Under the pieces are notes generated by a model, which saw nothing but the letters and a program-made list of their open reading frames with translations, was not told the DNA's origin and searched no databases. Below are positions 10,824 through 20,610 of a stretch of 64,000 nt of DNA, piece by piece. Both the position numbers and the translations under genes were made by a program. Each line of letters begins with the position of its first letter. The first letter of the stretch is position 1. This DNA comes from Aidingimonas lacisalsi (GTDB lineage Bacteria; Pseudomonadota; Gammaproteobacteria; Pseudomonadales; Halomonadaceae): assembly GCF_008079445.1 (NCBI RefSeq), contig NZ_VRYH01000003.1:62001-126000 (forward strand). Reading direction: 5' to 3'.

Positions 10824-11426
10824 ATGAGTGTACTGGTAGGTCGCCAAGCCCCCGATTTTGAAGCCCCTGCTGTCCTGGGAAACGGTGAAATCGTCGAGAA
10901 TTTCAAATTGTCTGACAGCAACGGCAAGCTGCGTGTGCTGTTCTTCTGGCCGTTGGACTTCACATTCGTGTGCCCGTCGGAAATCATCGCCCATGACAAT
11001 CGCCTGGCTCAGTTCAAGGAGCTTGGTGTCGACGTGATCGGCGCGTCCATCGACTCCCAGTTCACTCACCACGCATGGCGAAAGACGTCTCCCGAGAAAG
11101 GAGGCATTGGCGAAGTCGGTTTCCCCATCGTGGCAGACGTCAAGCACGAGGTGACCCAGGCGTATGGCATCGAGCACCCGGAAGCCGGTGTCGCCATGCG
11201 TGCCTCTTTCCTGATCGATGAGAATGGCGTCATCCAGCACCAGACCGTCAATAATCTGCCCTTGGGTCGTAATGTCGATGAAATGCTGCGGATGGTCAAA
11301 GCGCTCAAGCATCACCAGAAGCATGGTGAAGTTTGCCCGGCTGGCTGGGACGAAGGCAAAGAAGGCATGAAGGACACTGCTGAAGGGGTTGCCAAGTATT
11401 TGGGTGCCCACTCCGAGGCTTTGTAA
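10824..11426 (+). CDS. 2-Cys peroxiredoxin (AhpC/TSA family)
   Basis: A 200-residue thiol peroxidase that reduces hydrogen peroxide and organic hydroperoxides. The peroxidatic Cys50 lies in DFTFVCPSE and the resolving Cys170 in GEVCPAGW, so it is a typical two-cysteine dimeric enzyme. Start is fixed by AAGGAG at 10811-10816. A terminator follows and then trxB. An AhpF-type reductase is absent, so the electron donor is more likely thioredoxin, in line with trxB as neighbour (inference). Confidence 0.93.
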   Translation: MSVLVGRQAPDFEAPAVLGNGEIVENFKLSDSNGKLRVLFFWPLDFTFVCPSEIIAHDNRLAQFKELGVDVIGASIDSQFTHHAWRKTSPEKGGIGEVGFPIVADVKHEVTQAYGIEHPEAGVAMRASFLIDENGVIQHQTVNNLPLGRNVDEMLRMVKALKHHQKHGEVCPAGWDEGKEGMKDTAEGVAKYLGAHSEAL

Positions 11427-11443
11427 TAGTGAGTGTCGGTAGC

Positions 11444-11473
11444 GAGGCGGCCCTGGCGGCCGCCTCTTTCGTT
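11444..11473 (+). terminator. Intrinsic terminator after the peroxiredoxin gene
   Basis: A nine-bp GC-rich stem GAGGCGGCC/GGCCGCCTC (11444-11452 and 11458-11466) with a five-base loop, followed by TTTCGTT. It separates the peroxiredoxin transcript from trxB. Confidence 0.8.
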
Positions 11474-11517
11474 GGGTTCCTGCTGTGCTATGAGTGATAT
11501 AATACGGTCTTGAATGA

Positions 11518-12564
<1,047 letters not shown>

Positions 12565-12631
12565 GCCCTCGACACCGGCTGATATGGGGGACATAAGGCT
12601 TGCGTGGCATATGCCCCTCGTGTGACACACG

Positions 12632-12919
12632 TCAATAGTGCGGCGGGACTTCATCCGCCGCGCGGTACTCACTGTCTATCGGCTCCTCCTCGGCCTGCAG
12701 GGCGCGTTGATACTGACGCAGGCGTGTCTGCATCATCTCGTTGAGTCGCTCCAACTGGGTCAGGCGCTTGTCCTGGCCTGCCAAGGCCTGATCGAGCTCA
12801 TCCAGCCAGTGCTCTTGGTAGGCAAGGCGGCTTTCCAGGGCCTCCAGCCTGGAGGTCAGCGAGGCGAGCGAGCCGGCTTCTGGCATGTTAGACTCTTTTC
12901 GTCGCGTGTCATCGTTCAT
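12632..12919 (-). CDS. slyX: SlyX family protein
   Basis: A short protein of 95 residues (84 if the inner ATG at 12886 is used) made mostly of heptad-patterned coiled coil, with segments such as LEALESRLAYQEHWLDEL and LTQLERLN that match the SlyX family. The C-terminus is PPHY, a frequent SlyX ending. The ATG at 12919 is favoured because GAAGG precedes it. SlyX has no established biochemical role. The gene is divergent from the cold-shock-domain membrane protein, about 100 bp away. Confidence 0.85.
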   Translation of the reverse strand: MNDDTRRKESNMPEAGSLASLTSRLEALESRLAYQEHWLDELDQALAGQDKRLTQLERLNEMMQTRLRQYQRALQAEEEPIDSEYRAADEVPPHY

Positions 12920-13020
12920 CGCGGCACCTTCAATTATCCGGATCAGTGTCTGCTCTGATGGAGCGGCAGGCACCGTTATGATCGTTTCATTCATTGCCAC
13001 AACAAGAGAAGTCGAGGTCC

Positions 13021-13485
13021 ATGAATCGCAAGGTGTTACTTCGTTGTAGTCTGATCAGCGTGCTGCTGGCTGCCCCCGCGCCACTGCTGATCGCCCTGTT
13101 CATTTCGTTCACCGGAGGCGCGTTGTCACAGGAGTTGTTTCAGAGCTTGGAAGTGGGCGGTGTCGCCGCTGTTTATATCGCAGCCGCCGTGGCGACATTC
13201 CTGCTGCTGATGATTGCCACCCTGGCTGTGAACGTTTTGACTCCGAAACTCGCCACGCTGGCTGAGGTCGAGGATGATGATCGTGAGATCGGTGAAGTCA
13301 AGTGGTTCAATGTCAACAAGGGGTACGGGTTCATTACGCGTGATACCGGAGATGATGTATTCGTCCATTTTCGGGCCATTCGTGGTCGAGGGCATCGAAC
13401 GCTCGCCGAAGGACAGAAGGTTCGCTATTACGTCGTTGAAAATGAGCGAGGCCTGCAGGCCGACGATGTGACGGTTATCACGTAA
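13021..13485 (+). CDS. Membrane-anchored cold-shock-domain protein
   Basis: A 154-residue protein with two predicted transmembrane helices (about 8-30 and 47-74) followed by an acidic linker (EDDDRE) and a cold-shock domain from about 88 to the end. The nucleic-acid-binding motifs are intact: KGYGFIT at 100-106 and VFVHF at 113-117. Family knowledge says cold-shock domains bind single-stranded RNA or DNA; here the domain would face the cytoplasm at the inner membrane. GAGG six bases upstream supports this start over the in-frame codon at 12994. The function of the membrane-tethered form is not known to me. Confidence 0.88.
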   Translation: MNRKVLLRCSLISVLLAAPAPLLIALFISFTGGALSQELFQSLEVGGVAAVYIAAAVATFLLLMIATLAVNVLTPKLATLAEVEDDDREIGEVKWFNVNKGYGFITRDTGDDVFVHFRAIRGRGHRTLAEGQKVRYYVVENERGLQADDVTVIT

Positions 13486-13526
13486 CTTTCCATCCGAATC
13501 ATCTCGTCTCCTCGAGAAGTGCTCAA

Positions 13527-13551
13527 CGCCCACCGGCGACCCCGGTGGGCG
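13527..13551. terminator. Hairpin between convergent genes
   Basis: A perfect ten-bp stem CGCCCACCGG/CCGGTGGGCG with a five-base loop sits between the cold-shock gene and the convergent unknown gene. U-tracts are weak on both strands, so it may be a poor or Rho-assisted terminator. Confidence 0.5.
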
Positions 13552-13554
13552 TCG

Positions 13555-13941
13555 TCATTGGCCGGAATCAGGCCAGTCCATTTCCTCTTCCGTGCCATCG
13601 GGCAGGACTCGAATGAATCGGTCGGGATCATCTCCCGGCTGCCAGCTTCCCAAGGAACAGCGGACTTCACAGTCGAACCGCTCGACAGCTTCGCGTGCGC
13701 AATCGATATCCTTGGCCCAAGGCGTGGCATCGCTATCGAACCAGAGGCTGGCGAAACCGTCGGCGGCTTGTTCGATCAACAATACAGGGATGGTGAGGCC
13801 ATGCAGATTGCCGGTCGTTCGCCACTTGCGCTTGCCTGCTCGAGACAAAGCGGGGGCATCCAAGCGCTCGCTGAGCCAGTCGTTCAGCGCGTCGACCGAG
13901 ATGTCGGCCAGATATATCTCGATATCCGGATAACGTTGCAT
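13555..13941 (-). CDS. Conserved hypothetical protein downstream of dapE
   Basis: A soluble, acidic 128-residue protein that I do not recognise. It starts 33 bp after dapE and is probably the last gene of that transcript. The ATG at 13941 is chosen because GGAG lies at the right distance; two earlier in-frame ATGs (13953 and 13962) lack one. Visible features are an N-terminal YPDIEIYLADIS segment, a middle ATPWAKDIDCAREAVERF segment, a WQPGDDPDRFIRV motif and an acidic C-terminus. There is no signal peptide, membrane helix or cysteine motif. Confidence 0.7.
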   Translation of the reverse strand: MQRYPDIEIYLADISVDALNDWLSERLDAPALSRAGKRKWRTTGNLHGLTIPVLLIEQAADGFASLWFDSDATPWAKDIDCAREAVERFDCEVRCSLGSWQPGDDPDRFIRVLPDGTEEEMDWPDSGQ

Positions 13942-13974
13942 TGGGGTCTCCATGGGTATCATCGAACGGTCGGG

Positions 13975-15135
13975 TCACGCGAATAGACGCGACAGAATCG
14001 CTTCATAAATATCGCTCAAGGTATCCAGGTCGGCAGCGCGGACACGCTCATCGACTTGATGGATGGTGGCATTGAGCGGTCCTAGTTCCACCACCTGGCT
14101 TCCGAGCGAGGCAATGAAGCGGCCATCGGAAGTCCCGCCGGCAGTCGATAGTCTCGGACGCTGCCCGACGACGTTCTCGACACACGCAATAGTGGCCTCG
14201 ACCAATTCACCATGATCGGTCAGGAACGGCTCGCCATTGAGACTCCACTCCAGGTGATAATCGAGTCCGTGAGCGGCAAGGATCGCTTCGGTACGTGACT
14301 TGAGCTGCTCGTGAGTGACTTCCGTGGAATAACGAAAATTGAAGGTGACTTCCAGTTCGCCTGGGATGACATTGGTAGCCCCGCCGCCGGCGCGAATGTT
14401 GGAGACCTGAAAGCTGGTTGCGGGGAAGAAGGTATTGCCGCCGTCCCAGCGCTCTTGAACCAAGGCGTCGATGGCCGGCATCGCTGCGTGGATCGGGTTG
14501 CGCGCCAAGTGAGGATACGCCACATGTCCCTGTACCCCCTTGATGTGCAGGACGCCACCCAGGGAGCCGCGCCGGCCATTCTTGATCGTGTCGCCGACCC
14601 TGGCTGTAGAAGAGGGCTCGCCGACAATACAGTAGTCCAGGCGATCGTGATGTTCGCGGAGGTGCTCGACCACCGCACGTGTACCGTCGATGGCCGGCCC
14701 TTCTTCGTCGGAGGTGATGAGGAAGGCGATCTTGCCCTGGTGGTCGGGGTTGGCGATAACGAAACGTTCCACAGCGGTTACCATGGCCGCCAGACTGCCT
14801 TTCATGTCGGCGGCACCGCGCCCGCAAAGCATACCGTCGTCGATACAGGGGGAAAACGGCGGATGTTGCCAATGAACCTCGGGTCCACTCGGCACCACAT
14901 CGGTGTGGCCGGCGAAGGCTAGTACTGGTCCATGATGTCCACGTATCGCCCACAGGTTCTCGACATCACCGAAAGGTAGTCGTTCGATCTGGAATCCCAT
15001 CCGTTCGAGGCGCTCGGCCAGCACGGTCTGGCAGCCGGCATCGTCAGGCGTCACCGATGGCCGCTGGATGAGATCGCAAGCCAGTCGTAGCGTGGAGGAA
15101 GTCTCGGCGCTGTCTGGTGTAACAGTGTCGGGCAT
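13975..15135 (-). CDS. dapE: Succinyl-diaminopimelate desuccinylase
   Basis: A 386-residue M20-family metallohydrolase that removes succinate from N-succinyl-LL-diaminopimelate in lysine and peptidoglycan precursor synthesis. Metal-site residues are visible: His77 and Asp79 in GHTDV, Asp110 in GAADMKG, and Glu144-Glu145 in SDEEGPA. The length is close to E. coli DapE. It lies 62 bp downstream of dapD, with a perfect hairpin in the gap. Confidence 0.97.
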   Translation of the reverse strand: MPDTVTPDSAETSSTLRLACDLIQRPSVTPDDAGCQTVLAERLERMGFQIERLPFGDVENLWAIRGHHGPVLAFAGHTDVVPSGPEVHWQHPPFSPCIDDGMLCGRGAADMKGSLAAMVTAVERFVIANPDHQGKIAFLITSDEEGPAIDGTRAVVEHLREHHDRLDYCIVGEPSSTARVGDTIKNGRRGSLGGVLHIKGVQGHVAYPHLARNPIHAAMPAIDALVQERWDGGNTFFPATSFQVSNIRAGGGATNVIPGELEVTFNFRYSTEVTHEQLKSRTEAILAAHGLDYHLEWSLNGEPFLTDHGELVEATIACVENVVGQRPRLSTAGGTSDGRFIASLGSQVVELGPLNATIHQVDERVRAADLDTLSDIYEAILSRLFA

Positions 15136-15166
15136 GGTGGATTCCGGCGGGCTGGTGGCAAGTCAT

Positions 15167-15193
15167 GAAGCGCCCGACATAGGTGGGCGCTTC
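15167..15193 (-). other. Intercistronic hairpin between dapD and dapE
   Basis: A nine-bp inverted repeat GAAGCGCCC/GGGCGCTTC with a nine-base loop. No U-tract follows on the minus strand, so it looks like an RNA stability or processing element rather than a full terminator. Confidence 0.45.
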
Positions 15194-15197
15194 TGGA

Positions 15198-16223
15198 TCA
15201 ATTGTGAGCGTGCAACGCTTCATTCAAGGCAATGGCGCTCTTGTTTGTCAGGCATTCGATACGGCCGTTAACCGAGTTGCGCCGCAGTAGCATATCGCTC
15301 TGACCGGCAAGCTCGCGAGCTGCAACCACCTTGACCTCCTGCCCCTGTTCATCAAGGACCGCGACTTTGGCGCCGGCCGTGATATAGAGACCGGCTTCCA
15401 CCGTACAATGATCGCCGAGGGGGATGCCGATGCCGGCATTGGCGCCTATCAAGCACCCCTCACCGACTTTAATGACGATATTGCCACCTCCGGAGAGGGT
15501 GCCCATGGTGGAGGAGCCACCGCCCAGGTCAGAGCCTTTGCCGACCATGACGCCTGCGGATATGCGGCCTTCGACCATACCCGGCCCTTCGGTGCCAGCA
15601 TTGAAGTTAACGAAACCTTCGTGCATCACCGTGGTGCCTTCACCGAGGTGAGCGCCCAGGCGAACGCGGGCAGTATCAGCGATTCTAACACCTTGAGGCA
15701 CGACGTAGTCGGTCATCTTGGGGAATTTGTCGACACAGTCCACCGACAGGGCCCGGCCTTCGAGGCGTGCTTTCAGTCGACGGGCCGGCAGTTCCTCGAT
15801 GTCGATGGGGCCTTCATTGGTCCAGGCGATATTGCGAAGCAAACCGAACATCCCGGTGAGGTCCAGGTCATGAGGCTTGACCTGCCGGTGCGAGAGCAGA
15901 TGCAGCTTGAGGTACACTTCCGGTGCCGATTCAGGCGGTTCGTCACTGTCCAGGAACATGGCGACAAGTGGACGAGTGCTGGTGGCGAAGGCGTCGGCCA
16001 ACTCCCCCTGCTCGGGGGCGCCTGCGTTTCTCAGTGCGTTAGCCAAGTCGCGGCAGTGTTCTGGAAGAAAGCTGATGGCGGCTTTGCCTTCGGGAGCATC
16101 CAGTGCCTTCCGAGCGGCGGCAACCAGGGATTCGTCGGGTTGGAAGAGCGGAGCCGGATAGTAGATGTCCAGCCAATCGCCCTGAGTGTTCTGGTGTCCG
16201 ATTCCTATGGCGAAGCTCAGCAT
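15198..16223 (-). CDS. dapD: Tetrahydrodipicolinate N-succinyltransferase (Pseudomonas type)
   Basis: A 341-residue enzyme of the long DapD type known from Pseudomonas, larger than the 274-residue enterobacterial form. It transfers succinyl from succinyl-CoA to tetrahydrodipicolinate. The C-terminal half shows the hexapeptide repeats of a left-handed beta-helix (VRLGAHLGEGTTV, ISAGVMVGKGSDLGGG, CLIGANAGIGIPLG). The start is set by GGAGGG seven bases before the ATG at 16223; an earlier in-frame ATG at 16238 is less likely. It follows the ArsC-like gene in the dap cluster. Confidence 0.95.
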   Translation of the reverse strand: MLSFAIGIGHQNTQGDWLDIYYPAPLFQPDESLVAAARKALDAPEGKAAISFLPEHCRDLANALRNAGAPEQGELADAFATSTRPLVAMFLDSDEPPESAPEVYLKLHLLSHRQVKPHDLDLTGMFGLLRNIAWTNEGPIDIEELPARRLKARLEGRALSVDCVDKFPKMTDYVVPQGVRIADTARVRLGAHLGEGTTVMHEGFVNFNAGTEGPGMVEGRISAGVMVGKGSDLGGGSSTMGTLSGGGNIVIKVGEGCLIGANAGIGIPLGDHCTVEAGLYITAGAKVAVLDEQGQEVKVVAARELAGQSDMLLRRNSVNGRIECLTNKSAIALNEALHAHN

Positions 16224-16286
16224 GGGCGTGCCCTCCATTGATAGTGCGCTGATACGGATTGGATCGTGGTTGATTGATATGGTCGT

Positions 16287-16631
16287 TCAGTGGCTCAAAG
16301 CGTCATAGTCGCCGTCTCGATAACCGACAATGATGTCGTCGCCGGTGTCCAGCAGAGGTCGCTTGAGTAGCGTGGGTGCCTGCTGCATCAACTCCTTGGC
16401 CTTGTCGGTGTCAAGCGAGACCTTGGTCTCCTCGTCGAGCGATCGCCATGTCGTACTGCGCTTGTTGAGCAGTGTCGCGAGTGATACGCGTGCCAGCAAC
16501 TCATCCAGCAACGTCGCGGATACGCCGTCGTCGCGTAGATCATGCGTCCGGAAGGGAATGCCTCTGCTATCGAGCGCTTTACGCGCCTTGCGGCAGGTGT
16601 CGCAGGATTTGATGACGTACAGGGTCAGCAT
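16287..16631 (-). CDS. ArsC/Spx-family thioredoxin-fold protein (YffB-like)
   Basis: A 114-residue thioredoxin-fold protein. The CxxC motif is Cys10-Asp-Thr-Cys13 near the N-terminus and the C-terminal part has the LLKRPLLDTG segment typical of the ArsC/YffB family. Family members resemble glutathione-linked arsenate reductases, but YffB-type proteins do not have proven arsenate activity. Its first codons overlap the end of dapC by seven bases and GGAAGG precedes the ATG, so translation is probably coupled to dapC. A place within a dap cluster argues against arsenic resistance. Confidence 0.88.
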   Translation of the reverse strand: MLTLYVIKSCDTCRKARKALDSRGIPFRTHDLRDDGVSATLLDELLARVSLATLLNKRSTTWRSLDEETKVSLDTDKAKELMQQAPTLLKRPLLDTGDDIIVGYRDGDYDALSH

Positions 16632-17830
16632 GAGCCTTCCTCTTCAATGAAGTGGCGAATACGCTGTGCGGCTTCGATAGTGGTGTCCAGGTCGGCCACG
16701 AGAGCCAAACGTAGCCGGCCGGCGCCGGGGTTGATGCCATCTTCACGCTCCCTGCCCATGTAGCGCCCAGGCAGCACGCTGACATGCATCCGAGCAAACA
16801 GTTGGCGAGCAAACTCATCATCCTGTCCCGTCGCGACGGCAGGCCACAGGTAGAAACTGGCTTTCGGGACGGGGAACTCCATGACCGGCGATAGGATGTC
16901 GGTGACTGCAGCAAACTTTTCCCGATAGGCTGCGCGGTTGGAACGCACATGTGTCTCGTCCTGCCAGGCCGTGATCGATGCCCGCTGCAGAGGCAGAGAC
17001 ATGGCGCAGCCATGGTAGGTGCGGTATCGCTTGAAGGGGGTGATCAATCGTTCGTCGCCGGCGACGAACCCGGAGCGCAGGCCCGGCAGGTTGGAACGCT
17101 TGGACAGCGAATGGAAGACCAGGCAGCGGCGATAATCATGTCGGCCCATGGCATTACAGGCCTCCAGCAGGCCGGCGGGCGGTGAATTCTCGTCGAGATA
17201 GAGTTCGGAATAGCATTCGTCCGCAGCGATCACGAAATCATGCTCGTCGGCGAGTTCGATCAGGTGCTGATAATCGTTTATCGGTGTCACAGCGCCAGTG
17301 GGATTGCCTGGAGAGCAGACGAAGACGATCTGTGTATCTTGCCAGACATCGGCCGGTACCGAGCGAATGTCGGGACGAAAATCGGTATCGGCATGACAGT
17401 CCAGAAACAGTGGCTCGCCGCCGGCAAGCCGTGTCGCTCCCTCATAAATTTGATAGAACGGGTTTGGCATGGCGACACGAGCAGGGCGGGTGCGATCCAA
17501 TGTCGCCTGGACGAAAGCGAAGATCGCCTCACGTGTGCCATTGACCGGCAGCACCTGTGTCTCGGGGTCGATCGCTGCAAGCCCGAAACGTGACGCTACC
17601 CAGTCCGCGATGGCGTGTCGGAGTTCCGGAAGACCGTTTGTTGCTGGATATCGCCCCATCTCATGCAGGTGATGCTCAAGCGACGCCAATGCCTTGTCGT
17701 AAGGGGCATGTCGTGGCTCACCGATGGTCAGGGGGATATGGGCCATGTCCATAGGGGGGGTTACACCGGCTTTCAGGGCGGCGAGCTTTTCGAAAGGGTA
17801 AGGCTGCAGGGCGTCGAGATCGGGGTTCAT
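16625..17830 (-). CDS. dapC: Succinyldiaminopimelate transaminase
   Basis: A 401-residue fold-type I PLP aminotransferase. The PLP lysine lies in FHSLSKRSNLPGLRSG, and the PLP-contacting YPATNGLPELR and SPGNPTGAV segments are present. DapC acts between DapD and DapE in the succinylase branch of lysine synthesis, and all three lie together here on one strand. It overlaps the ArsC-like gene by seven bases. A general aminotransferase is the only alternative, and the context makes DapC the better call. Confidence 0.94.
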   Translation of the reverse strand: MNPDLDALQPYPFEKLAALKAGVTPPMDMAHIPLTIGEPRHAPYDKALASLEHHLHEMGRYPATNGLPELRHAIADWVASRFGLAAIDPETQVLPVNGTREAIFAFVQATLDRTRPARVAMPNPFYQIYEGATRLAGGEPLFLDCHADTDFRPDIRSVPADVWQDTQIVFVCSPGNPTGAVTPINDYQHLIELADEHDFVIAADECYSELYLDENSPPAGLLEACNAMGRHDYRRCLVFHSLSKRSNLPGLRSGFVAGDERLITPFKRYRTYHGCAMSLPLQRASITAWQDETHVRSNRAAYREKFAAVTDILSPVMEFPVPKASFYLWPAVATGQDDEFARQLFARMHVSVLPGRYMGREREDGINPGAGRLRLALVADLDTTIEAAQRIRHFIEEEGSC

Positions 17831-17929
17831 GAGTGTCCAGGGGCCTCGCAGGAGCCTGTGTTGTTGCCGGGGTGGTAGGTGGCTTGCACGCTATGAGTCC
17901 GACGATTATAGGGAAGCCCGTAGAGCGCC

Positions 17930-20608
17930 TCAAACGCTCAGGGCATCGATCAAGCGTTCACGCAACCGGGACTGGTGTTGCGGATCGGTGAGCGGATTGC
18001 CTGATTTGTCGGTGATGAAGAAAACGTCTTCGACACGTTCGCCCAGCGTGGCGATCTTGGCGGTGGACAAGGCGATGTTCTGTTCCATGAATATGCGCCC
18101 GACGCGTGCCAGTAGCCCGGGTCGGTCAGGTGCTACCAACTCCAGCATGGTGCGTTCATTGGTCGGATCCTGCTCGATTGCAACCTGGGTCGGCACTTGA
18201 AAGTGCTTGAGTTGACGTGGCGTATGTCGGGAGACGATTTGAGGATAGTCGTCCGGGTCGTCGAGCTCTTCCACCAGGTGGCGACGAATGGCTTCGAGGC
18301 GTTCTGGTTGTCGAATCGGTTCATCGTGATCATCCAGCACGATGAACGTGTTGAGTGTCCAGTTATTGCTGGATGTGGCGATTCTCGCATCGTGTATCGA
18401 GAGGCCGAGCTGTTCCATGGCGGCAGCCGTCGCAGCGAACAGGTCATCTGCAGAACGTGTATGTATGAAGACCTTGGTGCCGCCTTCAGAGGTATCTTCG
18501 GCTGGTGCGCTGGTGAGGATCAGGGGCAGTGACGATGAACCACTATGAGCGAGAATACCCTGAGTCTGCCAGACGATTTCGCTGGGAGCGTACTGGAGAA
18601 AATAGTCTTCCCCCAACGACTCCCACAACCGTTCGACCCGGGATAGATCGGCTCCCGCGTTTGACAGCAGGCTGCGTGCTTCCTCACGGGTTTCACGAAC
18701 CCAGTCATCCCGGTCCGGAGGGTTTTCCAGGCCACGCCGTAGAGCGCGTTTGGTTTCAGCATGCAATTGACGCAGTAGCGAAGCACGCCAGCCGTTCCAT
18801 AACGAAGGATTGGTGGCGTTGATGTCGGCGACAGTCAGCACATACAGGTAATCCAGATGGACTTCGTCACGCATGCGCGTCGCGAAGTCGCGGATGACAT
18901 CGGGGTCGCTGATATCGCGTTTCTGCGCTGTTTTCGACATCAACAGATGGTTTTCGATCAACCAGCTCACCAACCGCGTATCGCGGGGGGACAACCCATG
19001 TCGCTGGCAGAAAGCTTCGGCATCGCGGGCCCCGATAATCGAATGATCGCCGCCTCGACCCTTGCCGATATCATGATAAAGACCGGCAATCCACAGGAGT
19101 TCGAGTTTCGGTAGCTGATGTACCAGTACCGCCGCGACAGGGAAGGAGTCGCGTCCCTCGGGTCCGCGAAAGCGCTGTACGAATTTCAGCAATCGTAGGG
19201 TATGGGCATCCACGGTATAAACATGGAATAGGTCATGCTGCATCAATCCAACGGCCTGGCCGAATTCCGGCAGGTATTTCCCCAGCACGCCATAGCGGTT
19301 CATGCGGCGTAGCTGTCGTGCGACATTGCCGCTGGAGCGCAGCAACTCCATGAACAGGCTCTGATGGCGGACGTCATCGCGGAACTGATCATCGATCTGA
19401 TGACGGTTGTCACGTATGAGGCGAATGGTCGAGGCTCTCACTCCCTCTATCTCGGGGTGCTGAGCCATCAACAAAAACAGTTCTAGCAGGGCTGCCGGCC
19501 GATAATCGAAGACGAGAGCATTGCGGGCCTGGATATAGCCCCCCTTGATCTCGAAGCGAGCGTTGAGCGGCTTGGTTTCAAGGGCATCATCGGAACGTAG
19601 GATGACTTCATCGAAATGCTGCAGCAGCATGTCATTGAGACCGGCCAGGGCCGTGACATGGCGATAGTAACGTTTCATGAATTGTTCGACGGCCAACCGC
19701 TCGGGCGTATCCCGGTAGCCGAATAACTCGGCAATGGCTTGTTGCTGGTCGAACAGCAGCCTGTCCTCGGCACGTCCGGTCAGCATGTGCAATGCATAAC
19801 GCACTTGCCACAGGAATGCTTGTCCCTGGCTGAGTATGCGCAACTCGGCGTCGTTCATGAACCCCTTGTCGACCACATCCTCGTAGCTCAGCGTACCGAA
19901 GTGCCGCTTGGCGACCCAGCCAATCATCTGGATATCTCGCAACCCGCCGGGAGAGCTTTTGATGTTGGGTTCAAGGTGGTATTCGGAGTTGTTGTAGCGG
20001 TAATGGCGAGCGATCTGCTCCTGCCACTTGGCTTCGAAAAAGCGATCCGCCGGCCATAGCCGTTGGGTGGAGAGTCGTTCGCGCATGGCGCTGCGAAGAT
20101 GGTCCGGTCCGGCCAGAGTTCGCGTTTCCAGTAAATTGGTAATGACAGTGACGTCATCGCGGGCCTCGCGTTCGCAGTCATTGAGCGAACGAACGCTATG
20201 GCCAATTTCCAGGCCGATGTCCCATAGGAAGGTAATGAAGGCGGTAAGTGGCTCACGGTAAGGGGTATCGTCATCCTGTTCGAGCAACAATAGTAGATCG
20301 ATATCCGAGTGTGGGTGCAGTTCGCCGCGGCCATAACCACCAACCGCCAATAGAGCAATGCCGTCATCCGGCCACGCATGTTGCGACCAGGCCACTTTCA
20401 ATAGACGGTCGAGGCACCATGCTCGCCCGTAAACCAGGTCGCGAATGTCGGCCCCTGCACGGAAACGGTCATCCAGCCGTGCCTGAATTTCCCGCAGGGC
20501 TTCCTTGAATGGTGTGATAGGCGACCGACTGCCGGCGAGTTCGGCACGAAAATCCTCGATGTCGAATAGGCTTTCGTCAGGCACATGGCGGTAGTGGTGT
20601 AGCAACAT
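17930..20608 (-). CDS. glnD: PII uridylyltransferase / uridylyl-removing enzyme
   Basis: An 892-residue bifunctional nitrogen sensor that uridylylates PII proteins when glutamine is low and removes UMP when it is high. The nucleotidyltransferase motif GGYGRGELHPHSDIDLL spans about 90-106, the HD phosphohydrolase motif LYHDIGKGRGGDHS is near 510, and two ACT domains occupy the last 190 residues (the second has the ELVAPDRPGLLARVG segment). Length matches the family. It starts two bases after the map stop, so the two are co-transcribed. Confidence 0.97.
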   Translation of the reverse strand: MLLHHYRHVPDESLFDIEDFRAELAGSRSPITPFKEALREIQARLDDRFRAGADIRDLVYGRAWCLDRLLKVAWSQHAWPDDGIALLAVGGYGRGELHPHSDIDLLLLLEQDDDTPYREPLTAFITFLWDIGLEIGHSVRSLNDCEREARDDVTVITNLLETRTLAGPDHLRSAMRERLSTQRLWPADRFFEAKWQEQIARHYRYNNSEYHLEPNIKSSPGGLRDIQMIGWVAKRHFGTLSYEDVVDKGFMNDAELRILSQGQAFLWQVRYALHMLTGRAEDRLLFDQQQAIAELFGYRDTPERLAVEQFMKRYYRHVTALAGLNDMLLQHFDEVILRSDDALETKPLNARFEIKGGYIQARNALVFDYRPAALLELFLLMAQHPEIEGVRASTIRLIRDNRHQIDDQFRDDVRHQSLFMELLRSSGNVARQLRRMNRYGVLGKYLPEFGQAVGLMQHDLFHVYTVDAHTLRLLKFVQRFRGPEGRDSFPVAAVLVHQLPKLELLWIAGLYHDIGKGRGGDHSIIGARDAEAFCQRHGLSPRDTRLVSWLIENHLLMSKTAQKRDISDPDVIRDFATRMRDEVHLDYLYVLTVADINATNPSLWNGWRASLLRQLHAETKRALRRGLENPPDRDDWVRETREEARSLLSNAGADLSRVERLWESLGEDYFLQYAPSEIVWQTQGILAHSGSSSLPLILTSAPAEDTSEGGTKVFIHTRSADDLFAATAAAMEQLGLSIHDARIATSSNNWTLNTFIVLDDHDEPIRQPERLEAIRRHLVEELDDPDDYPQIVSRHTPRQLKHFQVPTQVAIEQDPTNERTMLELVAPDRPGLLARVGRIFMEQNIALSTAKIATLGERVEDVFFITDKSGNPLTDPQHQSRLRERLIDALSV

Positions 20609-20610
20609 GA

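Noticed and set aside
12632-13000. Longer slyX reading frame starting at 13000
   Set aside because: The added N-terminal residues are not SlyX-like, and the internal ATG at 12919 has a ribosome site.
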